Shown one piece after another: positions 1 to 21,955 of a stretch of DNA of 64,000 nucleotides. Below the pieces are notes generated by a model that was not told the origin of the DNA, searched no databases, and was given only the letters and a program-made list of their open reading frames with translations. Source of the stretch: Scylla paramamosain (Eukaryota; Arthropoda; Malacostraca; Decapoda; Portunidae). Each line of letters opens with the position of its first letter. Position 1 is the stretch's first letter. The translations under genes and the position numbers were made by a program. The stretch is from NCBI RefSeq assembly GCF_035594125.1, contig NC_087173.1, positions 15,650,255-15,714,254 on the forward strand, in the 5' to 3' direction.

Positions 1-842
1 GTTGGTTGGATTTCTCGTTTTGGAGTACCGCTACAGGTAGTGACAGACAGAGGTGCTCAATTTGAAAGTGAGTTGTTTTCCGAGCTTTCCTCAATTATTG
101 GCTTCCATCACATGCGAACAACTGCTTATCATCCTCAAGCGAACGGTATCATTGAACGCCATCACCGCTCTCTAAAATCAGCGATACGTGCTAGACAAGA
201 GAACTGGTTTTATGCTTTGCCCATAGTCTTACTTGGATATCGCTTGACACCTAATATGACCAGTTACTCGCCATTCACTGCTGTCACAGGAACTCATATG
301 TTGTGTCCTTCTGCAATTATCACTAAAGACTCGCCAATATCAACAAAGATACTATACACCGCTTGATTAAAGAAATTCAGGCCATTGATTTTTATAACTT
401 TTCATCAGGTGAATGTCACTCCTCATCTAAACCATATGTTCCTAACGTTCTGTTTTCATGTTCAAAGGTCTGGGTGCGGATTGACAGAGTTCGCAAAAGT
501 TTAGAAGCTCCTTATTCGGGATCTTATGAAGTAATACAACGTGACCCGAAATATTTCATCCTCAGACTACTTCAGGGTGACACGTCTGTATCTATTGACC
601 ATTTGAAGCCAGCTTATATACCAATCACCAGACAAGCACCATCTAATGATAGAGATGACCTGACTACGTCTACCTTAGACTCTAATTCATCTCCTTTGCC
701 TGATATCTCTGCTTCTACACCTTCCCCTTCTGCTTATTTCCAGTCTGATCTTTCTCGCCATACCATACCTAACTTCCCTCGTACAACTCGTTTAGGGAGG
801 ACAGTGTATTTCAATCAACACCCTCACTATTTATATTACTAG
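1..842 (+). pseudogene. Ty3/Gypsy integrase C-terminal part, frameshifted
   Basis: The reading frame is open from the first base, so the element begins outside the window. Frame 1 (to 366) carries integrase core motifs: a W-x-S-x-FGVP stretch, TDRGAQF with the second catalytic aspartate, and AYHPQANGIIERHHRSLK with the catalytic glutamate. The protein continues in frame 3 (about 363-842), where SKVWVRIDRVRKSLEAPYSG and then SIDHLKPAY match the GPY/F-type C-terminal domain of Gypsy integrases. The frame change near 350-366 breaks the polyprotein. The last ~80 codons are Ser/Thr/Pro-rich, a common Gypsy tail. The stop at 840-842 is followed at once by a polypurine tract and LTR, so this is the true 3' end of the element. 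The family is well supported; the copy looks inactive. Confidence 0.88.
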
Positions 843-857
843 GTGAACTCCGTTATT

Positions 858-870
858 GAGGGGGGAGTAT
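858..870 (+). other. Polypurine tract of the Gypsy element
   Basis: A G-rich purine run (GAGGGGGGAG) lies just before the LTR start and just after the integrase stop codon. This is the position of the plus-strand primer in Ty3/Gypsy elements. Confidence 0.7.
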
Positions 871-1171
871 TGTAGGAGTACATAGATACACCATTAGAAG
901 TTCGAGGTAGGTTCCAGTAATGCGGTTTACACCTCGTTGGGTACTGCCACGGTCTCGGTCATTCGGCTGACTGGACGCCTACCTAAAGCACCACACACTC
1001 ACGCCTGCAATGGTTTTCCTTTATTGTGATTTAAGCATCACCTGGAGTTTGGGTCTCTGTTGTATACTTGCTGTGACCGTGTCTGGGGAATCTAACTGCG
1101 CCTGTGAACAGCGCCCGCAAATAAACTCACGGCACCTGTCTGGAAGTTTCTGTACCAATCCCCGCTCTACA
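871..1171 (+). repeat. 3' LTR of the Gypsy element (301 bp)
   Basis: The segment starts TGTAG and ends CTACA, a 5-bp terminal inverted repeat of the TG...CA type. AATAAA at 1120-1125 is a plausible polyadenylation signal. LINE sequence resumes at 1172 in the middle of its endonuclease reading frame, so the element was inserted in an older LINE copy. The 5' LTR is outside the window, so the target duplication cannot be checked. Confidence 0.75.
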
Positions 1172-7632
<6,461 letters not shown>

Positions 7633-8016
7633 CATTTAAGTATTATTTAGTGGTACTGGTATCTACGGAGATAAAAGTAGTAGTGTTGATTCATGCAATT
7701 TGTTGTGTGGATATTATTATTTTTAAAAAATATGGATTATTTTTTATATAAGTCACTAGTTCAGTTGTGTTATAGGTAAAGTTAAGCTGTGTTTGTTAAT
7801 CTAGGAAGGTTAGATTCTCTAGATAAGTGTTTTAAGTAAAAGAGTTTATGAAAATACAATATACTAAAAAAAGTAAATAAATACATTTTTTAAAATGTAG
7901 TTACTTCAGAAACTTTATCATTAACGATTGAATGTGTCACTGCAAATCACGACGGACTGTATTAAATGTTTCTTAATTCTAGATTATAATATTGATTGTT
8001 GGACTGAAAGATAAGT

Positions 8017-8023
8017 AAATAAA

Positions 8024-8099
<76 letters not shown>

Positions 8100-8103
8100 T
8101 AAC

Positions 8104-8153
<50 letters not shown>

Positions 8154-8190
8154 TAATAAAATAAAATAAACTAAAATAAAATAAAATAAT
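8017..8190. repeat. Compound (AAAT)n/(AAT)n/(AAAAT)n microsatellite
   Basis: An AAAT run passes into a long AAT run with a few AAC variants, then AAAAT-like repeats. Confidence 0.97.
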
Positions 8191-10629
8191 AAAAAGTTGA
8201 CTCTACTTTTTTTTTCAAGACAAGAAATTCATAGGCAATAAAAGTCATTTATTGTTTGGTCCTGTTCCCATTCCTTCTGGTAAGCTATGAAAATTTCATG
8301 TACATATATCTAAAGATATTGATTCCCTATAGCTACTTTGTTTAAATTGAGTGTTTGTCATGTATAAGCTTTCTCATTCACCCGCACTTTTAAATAATTA
8401 TTTATATTAATTACTATATGCCATAATTTACTGCAGGTGGCGAAGGGGACTTAACACCACAAAGATATGAAGGTGATTTAGTGCATTACATTTAGTTTGG
8501 TGTAATGTATACAGGGACATGACATTCTTGATAGAATTATATACTCAAACTACCTGCTACATTTATATTTGTTATGTACAGAAAGAAAATTTATGTCCTA
8601 CTATCATTTCATGATACACATGTTTTTCAGGTGATAATTTATTTGAAAATGCATCTTACATCTAAATAAACAGAAGCACCAGCATCCTCAGAGGTTTTAT
8701 GGACATTGACTTGCCACAAGGGGAGGCTAGCAATTCAGCTATTACCATGGAGCAGCCACTCAATAGTTAGTCAAAGCATGTACCCGTGCATACTAAAACT
8801 TATTTTTGTAGGTATGAAAGATACTACAGACTAATTAATTAAAGTAATTACTTATAATACACAGTAAAAATAATTACTACATTACACTATAACTGGAATC
8901 TATTGCGTAATGAGACTGAATCAGTACTAGTTTCATTACCCACTTGTAATGATATGCATTTTGCCTTACTCATGTACTTTTAGAAATGTTCGTGTTGTGC
9001 AGCCTTATTTTGCTATTCATGTATGTGTTCCTTCATTACTACAGATTATCATATCAACGATTTCGATGAGTTCCAAGAGTAGCCACACCTTCCCCATCCC
9101 CAGCCACATCCACCACAAGAGCAGCCTGCTCACCCACACCAACACCCACCACAACACCAGCCTTCTCAACTACAGAAATGTATGTTAGCATTTTCAAAAG
9201 AAGGGTGTCTCAAAACTGAACCCCCATTGAAACACTCCTTTCTTTCATAGCCTTTGTTAGGGATATATGAATTCCTACCTCTAGCTTTCTCCACTATCCT
9301 ACCTTCTTCACATAGAAGTTTCCTAACGTTAGTGCTTAAAATAGTGAATTAATTTCGGTGATAGTAGTAGAGTTCAGCAGAAATGTTTTACCATTTTTTT
9401 TTTTTTTTACAGGATATTTGAGTGAAACTTTTGGTAATGGTATATGACCATTTTATTCACTCTGTATTATTAGGAGTGTTTGTTTCTCAGATTGTCTATT
9501 TATTTATTTATTTTTTTATAATTACCTATATACTATATTTCATTCTTGTAATGGTCTTCAAAATCAAATTGTAGTGAAATAAGTAAGGAACATTATTTAA
9601 TAGCAAAATGGTGTTGACGTGTAGTATATTTCTAGTAAGTGTTCCAAACCTTATATTACATTCAGAAAGGGATCCGTAACCCAAAGATTCACTTTCTCTA
9701 TTTTCTCAAAGCAGCGACTGTTGTGTTAGCTATATGAAAATATGTAGGGTAAAACAATGATAGCATTCTCATTCATCCAACACTATTCTAAATTATGATT
9801 GATTTTCAGTGTGGACCTTGACTATTGCACTGTGTACCCAATGGCGGTAGAAGCAGAAATGACCTCTCCTGCCCTAAGTGTTGCTGAAGGAGTGTGATAC
9901 GTAAATTGATGTATTAAAACTGTGGAAATCAATATCAAGGTGACATATTTTAATCATATCTTAACGAGTAGGCCGTACTTTCAGCTCTACAAGGCTGATC
10001 CACCAAGTAGACAGGTCTCCCTGACCGGTGTCCAGATACCATGCAGTTGAAAGCCCACTCTGCTCAGTGATGCCACAGCCTCAACCAGAGTTGGGCTTTC
10101 GAAAAAAAATAATAATAAATCTTATATTATTGCATCTTTTGAATACCTGCCTTTGGGATACCAATCTCGCCTCTGATGAAATTTAATTGAAGTGTAAATT
10201 AAGTAAGCGAACATCCTGTGACCAAGAACTCCCAAGATCCTGTTTACAATCCCAAATGTGGCGCCTTGTTTAGTACGGATGGGAGAGGATGCTGTGAGAA
10301 CACTTCACACCTTAGGCAAATACCCTTCTCGAAGTCATAAATGAATAATACATTGTTGTGTTCAGGGCCCCTATTAATAAACACTTTGAAAGCTAAAAGT
10401 TGCTCCAAACTACTAAAAGAACTCTCTAAGTTGTAAGTTTGCTCCTATACGTGTTTTCAAGGTGGGCGAAAGATAAAAGTACCTCGGAGAGGCTTTTACA
10501 TGAGTTAAGAGTTTACATGAGTCTGTTTTGTCAACAAAGGCGGAATATACGTACATACATGCATACACATCTGTGTGTGAGTGTGTGTGTATTATGTAGG
10601 ATGCTTTGATTGTTTGATGAATGAGGAGA
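8191..10629. other. Unclassified intergenic DNA, no gene seen
   Basis: No ORF with recognisable domains was found. Around 10,010-10,105 a GC-richer patch contains complementary GAAAGCCCA and TGGGCTTTC segments about 50 bp apart, a possible hairpin. At about 10,369-10,410 a stretch resembling GGGCCC-TATTAATAAACACT recurs in reverse near 24,835-24,855, so a small dispersed repeat is possible. Confidence 0.5.
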
Positions 10630-10941
10630 ACCCAAGGGGTCACCATGATGATGGAATTCCTTATCCACAACTGACAAGTGGAGTAGAGAGAGAAGTCGTG
10701 AAAACTCTTAAAAGAATGAAAAATGACAAGGCAACCAGATCCCGATAAGATCCCGGTGGAGGCTTGGAGGGCCCTAGAAAACAAAGGAGTGGATTTTCTC
10801 TGGAAGTTGATGTGCAAGATAGATCATCAGGAAGATATTCCAGATGAATGGAGGGAGAGTGTTTTGGTATCTATCTTCTAGAAGAAAGAAGATGTTCAAG
10901 AGTGTGGAAACTACTGTGGAATCAAATTACTACCACATACG

Positions 10942-11316
10942 ATGAAGATCTGGGAAAGGATAATGGACAAGAGACCAAGGCTAGAGGTTGAAGTTTCCAG
11001 AGGTCAGTTTGGTTTCATGCCTGGGAGAGGAACAACAAGCCCAGTATTTATATTGAGGCAAATGGCTGAAAAGTACAGTGAAAAACAAAGGGAACTACAT
11101 ATGGTTTTCATAGACCTGGAAAAGCCCTATGACAGAATACCGATGCAAGGGCTGTGGAGATGCCTGAGAGAGAGGAAGATGCCAGAAAAGTATGTAAGAC
11201 TGGTGAAGGAAATGTATAGGGCTGTCAAGACACGGGTGAAGAGTGGAGTAGGCACGACAGACAGCTTTAGAGTGGAGATGGGGCTGCATCAGGGCTCTGC
11301 GTTGATTTCTGACTGA
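10942..11316 (+). pseudogene. RTE reverse transcriptase core fragment
   Basis: This is the longest open stretch of the RTE element, 124 codons, covering RT fingers and palm up to the GLHQGSAL block. The palm aspartate block reads [10 protein letters not shown] where the usual family sequence is FIDLEKAYDR. The frame ends at a stop in 11,314-11,316, just before the catalytic YADD region, which reads YADH in another frame near 11,350. It is a fragment of a non-LTR polymerase, not a host gene. Confidence 0.85.
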
Positions 11317-11650
11317 GGATGTATGAGTGAGGACACCATGGGACATAATGTATGCAGATCATGTTGTTTTATTGGGCGAGTCTAAAGAAGGGATAGAACA
11401 AAGACTGGGTGAGTAGAGGTTAGCATTGGAGAGTAGAGCGATGAAGATAAGAAGAACAAAGACAATATATGGAGTGTACAGAGGATAAGCAGAATAGATG
11501 TGAAAGCTTCAAGCTGGATGAAGTGAAGCTAAAGAGAGGAGATGCCTTCAGGTATCTGAGATCTACCATATAAGGAGATGACTATGAGGATAAGGAAGTA
11601 ACTACAAGGATCCAACCGTGTTGGATGAGCTGGAGGGATGTATCAGAGGT

Positions 11651-11805
11651 ATTTCAAGACACTTATAAAGATTTCAAGACACTTATCCTTCAATTTTTGA
11701 CTACCGCTTTGGATCCTTTTTATGGGATTGCCATTTCAGTGGGCATTTTTTTTTTCGGATTTTTGTTGCCCTTGGTCAGTGTCCCTCCTACATAAAAAAA
11801 AAAAA
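11651..11805 (+). mobile_element. Jockey-like LINE 3' end nested in RTE (copy A2)
   Basis: A 155-bp piece matches the 3' end seen at 41,880-41,998, ending in GTCAGTGTCCCTCCTACAT and an A11 tail. Its first ~16 bp (ATTTCAAGACACTTAT) appear twice in tandem at 11,651 and 11,671. RTE coding sequence is split around it: the block before (R-D-V-S-E-V) and the block after (L-C-D-R-K-M-P) are adjacent in RTE proteins generally. It is therefore a severely 5'-truncated later insertion. Confidence 0.85.
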
Positions 11806-12311
11806 TTGTGTGACAGAAAAATGCCAGAAAAAAATAAAGGGAAAGGCTTGCAAAATGGTGGTGAGACCAGTGATGACATATGTAGCAGAGGCACTACCTG
11901 TGAGGAAAATAAATGAGAAGAGGATGGAAGTAGCAGAAATGAGGATGTTGCATTGGATATGGTGTGTAACGAGGGAGGATATAATCAACAATACAAGGAT
12001 AAAAGGAAGAGTGAAAATTGGAGATAGTTCAGAGAAGATACAGAAAGCAAGGCTTAGATGTTACAGGCATGTAATGGGAAGGGACAGCAAGTGATGAGAG
12101 AAGAGTCCTGGATTTGGATGTGCAAGGAAGGAGGAGAAGAGGGAGACCTAAGACTAGATGGAAAGATTGCATGCAAGATGATATGAGAGAAAAGGGACCA
12201 GATACCAACGATGCAGGTGACAGAAGATATTGGAGGCGGCTCATCAAAAACAGTGACCCCATATAAAGATAGGCTAGTAAGCTGACAAAAAATAAATAAA
12301 TAAATAAATAA

Positions 12312-15659
<3,348 letters not shown>

Positions 15660-16322
15660 ATGACCACAGTTTTCACCCATCTCACAGCTGCCTCTACCTC
15701 GGTTCAGCCTCCCTAACCTACCTCCTGCATAGGCTAGTGTCCACATGTATGTTTACAGAGACCTACTAGTCTCCTGTAACGATTAACAAATATGAGACCG
15801 CCACCCAGTTTCACCCCACCAACAGGAAAGGGAGTACTGTAACTGCCAAATAACTCCAACCTGCTGAGAAAGAATCACAAGCCACTTCCCAGGAGGCACA
15901 GTTATGACAAGTCACAAACAGTTATGAGGATTGTAATATTCTATGAGCTACTGACCTCTCAAAACAAATCCACCCATTCATAGAATAATACGAATACCTT
16001 TTCTTGCTGAACAGAACGGTTTGCAGCCTCCCAGAAGACAGGCTCATACCACCCAGGAACGACAAGGCCCAGAGTAAGAGCAGACACTACTACACAACAG
16101 ATAAACTATAATCCTCTGGGTTCAAAGCTCTTCGCAGAACTATGAGTCCCAGTAGCATTTAATGGCACAACGAAACGATACACCAAACACAGGACAACGC
16201 ACAGGATGGGAGAGGAGGCTCATCGTCACCACGACTCTAAACTGTCACCCCACACTCAGTCAAAACCCTTATGACTGCTGTGTTACCTACTAAAATCGAC
16301 AAGGGAGGGGATGCCACTAACT

Positions 16323-17573
16323 TACATAAGAACATAAGAACATAATAAATAAGGGAAGCTGCAAGAAGCGACCAGGCTTACACGTGGCAGTCCCTGTATG
16401 AAATATACCTACCTATTTCCATCTATTATCCCCATCCATAAACCTGTCTAATCTTCTCTTAAGGCTCTCTAGTGTCCTAGCACTAACAACATGACTAATG
16501 AGTCTGTTCCACTCATCTACCACTCTATTTGAGAACTAATTTTTTCCTATCTCCTTCCTAAACCTAAATTTTTCAAGCTTGAACCCGTTATTTCCTGTTC
16601 CACCCTGGTTGCTGATCCTAAGAATTTTGCTTACATCCCCCTTGTTATAACCCTTATACCACTTAAAGACTTCTATCAGGTCCCCTCTTAACCTATGTCT
16701 TTCTAAAGAATGTAAATTTAACAACTTCAATCTCGCCTCGTAAGGAATACTCCTCATCCCCTGTATCCTTTTAGTCATTCTAATCTCTACTGATTCTAAT
16801 AGACCTATATCTTTCCTGTAATGTGGGGACCAGAACTGCACAGCGTAATCTAGATGAGGTCAGACCAGCGCCAAGTATAACTTTAATATTATTTCCAGCC
16901 TTATACATTTAACACTCCTAAAAATTAATCCTAGTACCCTATTTGCCCTGTTTCTGGCTCCTATGTATTGTTTCCCTAGACGGAGTTCAGAGCTAACTAT
17001 AACTCCTAAATCTTTCTCGTACCCTGTACCTACCAGAGTTTGGTTGTTTAATGTGTACCTACTGTGTGAGTTTCCTCTACCTACGCTAAGTACTTTGCAT
17101 TTATTGATATTAAATTGCATTTGCCATCTATCCGTCCATTCATTCATTCTATCTAAATTTGCCTGCAAGGCGATGGCATCCGATTCTGACCTAATTCATC
17201 TACCTATCTTTGTGTCATCTGCAAATTTACTAACATCACTATTAATTCCACTATCCAAGCCATTGATATATATTAGAAATAACAATGGCTCTAATACTGA
17301 TCCCTGTGGCACCTGACTAACTACATGACCCCACTCAGATTTCGAGCAGTTTATTACAACTCTTTCTCGCCTGCCACTCAGCCATGACTCTATCCAGCCT
17401 AACACCTTCCCATCTATCTCATGTGCCCTAACTTTTCTCAGCCTTTGATAGGGTACCTTGTCAAATGCTTTACTAAAGTCCAGATATAAGATATCATAAC
17501 TATCACCATTGTCTACTGCCTCGTACACTTTACTGTAAAAACTTAACAAGTTCCCCTTCGTGAAGCCATGCTT
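16323..17573 (-). mobile_element. Rex1/CR1-like LINE, 5'-truncated (copy B1)
   Basis: The minus strand encodes [66 protein letters not shown] and KFADDTKIG. The C-terminal NINKCKVLSVGRGN, YEKDLGVIVSSEL, FWSPHYRKDIGLLE and HRLRGDLIEVFKWYKG blocks follow across frame changes. These are Rex1/Babar-CR1 hallmarks. The 3' end carries ATGTTCTT-type tail repeats (here TTCTTATG units near 16,325-16,345). An 8-bp direct repeat CACTAACT at 16,315-16,322 and 17,574-17,581 is the target-site duplication, so it inserted into H3. Confidence 0.88.
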
Positions 17574-18007
17574 CACTAACTAACAAGCGCCCTCTAACGA
17601 GGGTAAATATATCCCTATTCAGTGCCAGTATTCCCTTCTTGTGTTACTATGTCTTGGCCTCGCGCGAACAGAAGCCTGACTTGATATGGGAAAGGGACTC
17701 GGTATGTAGACTCAGGCAGTGACTCATGCGAGAGGGAAGAGGAGGGGATGGGGATGGGGATGAGGAGGTGGCAGCCCGCTAGCCCACGCGCTCTCACTCA
17801 TACTAGATTTTCCCCAGAGACTGGTATCTATGTAGCTGTGTTGTTTCTGATTACTCTGTAGGCAAGATGACCTCTTCAACTATATAATACTTGTATATAT
17901 GACTCAGAAGAAAGGAATGAAAGGAAGTAAGGAAATTTAAATGGAGAAGGGGAGTAATTATGTGAAGTAAACATGGGTGGGAGGTGACACGGACTTATTG
18001 CACCTCA

Positions 18008-18008
<1 letters not shown>

Positions 18009-18060
<52 letters not shown>
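18009..18060. repeat. (CT)n microsatellite
   Basis: About 52 bp of CT near the 3' end of unit H3, in the position where H2 and H5 are also CT-rich. Confidence 0.97.
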
Positions 18061-18064
<4 letters not shown>

Positions 18065-18128
18065 CATCTTCTCATCTTTCCCTCTCTGCTCATCATCTTC
18101 TTTGCTCTTTGCTATTTGTGCAGCTCAA

Positions 18129-18132
<4 letters not shown>

Positions 18133-18216
<84 letters not shown>
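18133..18216. repeat. (TA)n microsatellite
   Basis: About 80 bp directly in front of the 5' LTR of the Gypsy element. Confidence 0.99.
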
Positions 18217-18217
<1 letters not shown>

Positions 18218-18620
18218 GTTACACCAGGGTTATGGGAGCGGGTGGCAGCACTGTTGGAGGTGGCAGCACTGGGAGAGGCGGGAAAAAAGAGAGAGCGGAG
18301 ATGTGTGGCCGAGAGGAAGCGAGGTGTGCCTGCCTGCTTTGGAAGTGTTTCCCTGCCTATTGAGTGCCCTGTTGAGTGCCTGTCGTGCCCTGGGAGACTT
18401 GTGGTGCCCCTGTGAACTTGTAAAGCAGTATACTTGCAGAGGATTTGTCAATAAACCTAGGAGATAGTGCCCGTGTTTTCCCTTGTGCTCTGGCCTAGTG
18501 TGTGTGCCATGTCCCAGCATTCAGAGTATGACTTATTTGAGGCCCCACTGGCTGCTCTAGTTTCTCGACCCGTGCCCGTGTGGATAACACGCCCGCCCGG
18601 AGTGAGGGGTGGGTGTAACA
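18217..18620 (+). repeat. 5' LTR of the Gypsy element (404 bp)
   Basis: Starts TGTTACACC and ends GGTGTAACA, a perfect 9-bp inverted terminal repeat. AATAAA at 18,450-18,455 is a likely polyadenylation signal. It matches the 3' LTR over its whole length with scattered substitutions and small indels, so the insertion is old. Just after it, AGTGGTGTCATAGAG is a candidate primer-binding site beginning TGG; the tRNA was not identified. Confidence 0.88.
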
Positions 18621-18658
18621 AGTGGTGTCATAGAGTGATATACAGGGAACAGTGAGCA

Positions 18659-20245
18659 GTGAGAGACGGTGAGTCATTATGGAGTCACAAGATGGCCGTC
18701 ATGATAGGGCCGGCCGAGGGCGGCTCAAGTGAAGTTAAACCGGGCCAAATGGACTTAATTGCTGCCATGCTGGCCGGTATGAGGCAGGAAATGGCAGTGG
18801 ACCGTGAGGCAAAGGCTCAGAGGGCACGTATGCTGGCTGAAAGGACCGATCAGCTGGCACGTGAGCATGCTCAATGGGTGGACGACCAGGTCCGCCATCT
18901 TGAGGATGTGCTACAAGCAGCCTCGCGTCCTTGAAGGCGGAAACACAGCAATACACCGACCTGGCTTGCGACAGCGTCAGGAATGAACTGCTGGACAAGG
19001 TGCAGACTCTGGAAGGTGAGGTCCAGGGCCTGAGGGAGAAGGTGAGGATGGAGAAGCAGCAGCGCGAGCTAGCAACAGCGCTCGCGGAGGAACAGGCGGC
19101 CCCACGTGTTGTGGCGGGAACCGCCGGGGTGGCGGACCTGATGGAGCCTGCCTGGGGCTCTTGGCAAGAACCCTCGGCTCGGGGGCCTCGCAGCGTCGTG
19201 TCAGAGCCGGTAGCTGCTTCAGGGGGCCAGGGAGCCATCAGAATCCCTCCCTTGAGCCCGGCTGGTGGCAGGCTGGGGCTCAGTCAACCCCCTTCTGCCG
19301 CCATCACCCCCTCTGTCTCCCTTCCCCGGTCGCCCCACCAGCTGCCCGCAGGAGTCGTGTTCACCCCTCAGTCCTTCAGCTTCCCGGCGTTTGGGGAAAC
19401 GCAAGCTGGCGGAGTACGACGGGAAGGTAACCTGGGAGGCTTACGTCGCCCAGTTCGCGATGCTAGCCTCTGCCCAGGGCTTGAGCGAGGCTGAGAAGGC
19501 GCTTCAGTTGGCAACAGCGCTGCGAGGCCCCGCTCTGGGGGTCTTGGGGCACATGCCGCTGCCCCAAGGCGCCTGTTATGGAAGTGTGGCAGAGGCCCTT
19601 CAGCGCCGCTTCGGGCACCACCACCAGGCCGAAGTGTACCGGGCTCGCCTGAAGAAGAGGACTCGGGAGTGGGGCGAGACGCTGTCCTAGTTGGCGCAGA
19701 ACGTGGAGGCGTTGGTAAGAAGGTCGTATCCCGCGGCCCCGGAAGAAATGATTGTGGTGCTGGCCTGAGATTCCTTCATTGACGCCCTAGACGGCCAGCA
19801 GCTGTAAATCTACGTCAAGCAGGCGCACCCTGGGGACCTGCAGGTGGCGCTGGCGAGGGCCTTTGAATTTGAGGCCTTCCTGAAGACGACCAGTGGCCAA
19901 GGGGCGGCCGCCCAACCCCGCCGTGACCTCCGAGGCCGGAAGGCGAAGGTGGAAAAGAAGCCACTGTCGAGGAAGGCAAGCCGAGATGGTTTTCGTGGCT
20001 CACGTTGGGGCTGTGGCGAGAAGGGTCACAGACACAGTCTGTGCCCGAGGGAACGAAGGACGTGTTCTCTCAACCGGCTGGGTTCTGATGCTGTTCAGCC
20101 TTGCTGCAAGGGCTGTGGCAAGTCTGGCCACCGCTCTAGTGCCTGCCCCAAGCCAAAGGAAGTGGTGCAGGCAGGAAACTCGGACAGGCTAGAGAAGGGG
20201 GCCGAACTCCAGCCGTCCTCAGTCCCCGGGCCCCGCCTTGTGTAA
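18659..20245 (+). pseudogene. Gypsy gag remains with two zinc knuckles
   Basis: Gag is spread over three frames. The first (to 18,934) and second (18,931-19,494) segments are Gln/Glu/Arg-rich and look coiled-coil. The third frame (about 19,390-19,690) encodes KLAEYDGKVTWEAYVAQFAML and ALQRRFGHHHQAEVYRARL, typical of retrotransposon Gag. It is interrupted by stops near 19,688, 19,767 and 19,804, then continues to two CCHC knuckles, CGEKGHRHSLC and CKGCGKSGHRSSAC, at about 20,010-20,150. The first knuckle reads W-G-C where C-x2-C is expected, so one cysteine may be lost. The product would have been a structural nucleic-acid-binding protein. Confidence 0.8.
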
Positions 20246-20268
20246 GCTGCTGCCAGACAACAAGCGAG

Positions 20269-20682
20269 ATGCAGGTGGCGGGCTCAGTGGATGGGAACCC
20301 ATGCTGCCTGACAGTGGACACCAGGGCTGAGAAGACTTTGGTAGGGCCTGACATGCTGGCTGCCACTCGAGTCCCAGACGCGCCACAGAGGCTGTGTGGC
20401 GTGACGGGGCACTGTGTGCAGCTCAAGGGACCAGTGGATGTTCGTATCGGCATGGGCAGCGCTGTGGAGCGGCTGCCGGTGTATGTCGCCGACTTGGACG
20501 AACCATGTCTGCTGGGACTCGACTACCTGATGAAGAGCAAGGATTGTGTCGACCTTGGATGGAAGCTGATGAGGGCGCGTGGCCAAGAAGTGCCTTTGCT
20601 TCCGGAGGTCGGTTGTGCGGAGGTAGTTGTGGCTGAGAGAGTGCACCTTGCCCCTAGGATGGAGGCCAGAGTCCGGTGTTGA
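20269..20682 (+). pseudogene. Gypsy aspartic protease domain, active site altered
   Basis: 137 open codons include LTVDTRAEKTLV near the start, where retropepsins carry D-T/S-G-A. The glycine after the DT pair is arginine here, which should damage the active-site loop. Further on, PVYVADLDEPCLLGLDYLMK matches the second conserved block (the LLGxDYL segment) of Gypsy proteases. It lies between the zinc knuckles and the RT start, as expected. A stop at 20,680-20,682 separates it from downstream pol. Confidence 0.8.
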
Positions 20683-20694
20683 CTGTCCAGAGCG

Positions 20695-21855
20695 ATGCGT
20701 GGATCGGAAGGCATGGTGGAGCCCACAGAAAACCTGCGACTGGCTGACGGTGTAGCAGTCGGGGGGAGCCTCGTTCAAGCGGGGAAGGAGTTAGTTACGG
20801 TGTTGGTAGCTAGCATTTCCGATGAGGTTCGGAAGGTGCCCGCTGGGGCCAAGCTGGGCACTTATGAGGAAGTGGAGCGCCCTGAGGAGACGTTGGAGAG
20901 CGTAGAGGTGGCTGCTGTGAGGCTGCTGCCTGACTTCCTGGAGGATTTGGCTCACCGGAGTGCCGCTAACCTGACGGAGGTGCAGACGGAGAAGGTGCGC
21001 TCAGTACGCGGACGTCTTTAGCAGGGGTGACATGGACCTGGGCCGCACAGGGTTGATGAAGCACAGCATCAACATGGGAAGTAGTTCACCCATCAAGAGC
21101 CCGCCTCGACATATCGCACCAGCCAGGTGAGAGGAGATGCAGCGCACCATCGACGAGCTGGCAGCGCAGGGGGTGATTGAGCGGTCGGACAGTCTGTGAT
21201 CATCAGCAGTAGTCCTGGTTAAGAAGAAGGATGGCACGCAGCGCTTCTGTGTGGACTACCGGGCGCTGAATGACGTGACTGCCAAGGACTCTTACCCCCT
21301 GCCAAGGATTGATGACACGTTCGACACGCTGGTGGCGGGCCAGGCCATGAAGGAGACGTATGACCGGCGCATGAGGAACGTGAGGTATGCTATGGGTGAC
21401 TTGAGTGCGGCTGTATAACCCCCACCGGAAGTGAGGGCTCTCGCCGAAGCTCCAGAGCCCTTGGGAGGGGCTATACACGATGGAAGTAGTACTCTCTGAC
21501 GTCACATATCAGATTAGCCAGGGACGGAAGTGACCGTCTGTTGTCCACGTGGACCGGCTGTGGCATTACCACGGTCCGGGCCGCTACTCCTGGGGCCATG
21601 GCGTGGAAGACGAGAACGTGAGCCCCAGCAGCAGCGACGAGGACGTGGCAGGGGCTGCCCGAGACTGGAATGAGCTTGGAGTAGGCAGCGCGGCGAGTGA
21701 CAGTGGTGACCTTGACCCAGAACTTGGGGCTAAAGACGCCCCCCTGGGTGGCGCTGTTGACTCGCCGCAGCCCACGCCTCCACCACCACAGCGACCTCGG
21801 CAGCAGAGGTGTAGACCACGGTGGATGAGAGACTTTTGTGATGTTCATGAGGATT
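20695..21855 (+). pseudogene. Gypsy pol remains: RT start joined to integrase C-terminus
   Basis: 20,695-21,180 is linker. At about 21,210-21,330 [19 protein letters not shown] and [13 protein letters not shown] mark the RT N-terminus. Directly after this comes [19 protein letters not shown], the segment that precedes the GPY/F domain in Gypsy integrases, then SPKLQSPWEGLYT-like, SDVTYQISQGRK and HVDRLWHYHGP-like blocks. A large internal deletion therefore removed the catalytic RT, RNase H and the integrase DDE core. Stops near 21,417 and 21,533 add to the damage. The last part is a Ser/Asp- and Pro-rich tail ending at 21,855. Confidence 0.82.
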
Positions 21856-21941
21856 AATTTTCTTTGTGTATTTCATTTATTTATTTCCACTTAATTTTCT
21901 TGTGTGTATGTGTGTGTCAGGGCAGCCGGGTCGTCTGCTTT

Positions 21942-21955
21942 GTAGGGGGGGATAG
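21942..21955 (+). other. Polypurine tract of the Gypsy element
   Basis: A G-rich purine run (AGGGGGGGATAG) lies immediately upstream of the 3' LTR. Confidence 0.75.

Noticed and set aside
10010..10105. tRNA or tRNA-derived SINE near 10.0 kb
   Set aside because: A small hairpin is possible, but no A/B box pair or cloverleaf could be laid out.
18735..19238. Minus-strand 167-codon ORF opposite Gypsy gag
   Set aside because: GC-rich antisense shadow of the gag region without motifs.
20284..20778. Minus-strand 164-codon ORF opposite the Gypsy protease
   Set aside because: The plus strand has clear retropepsin-like motifs; the minus-strand frame has none.
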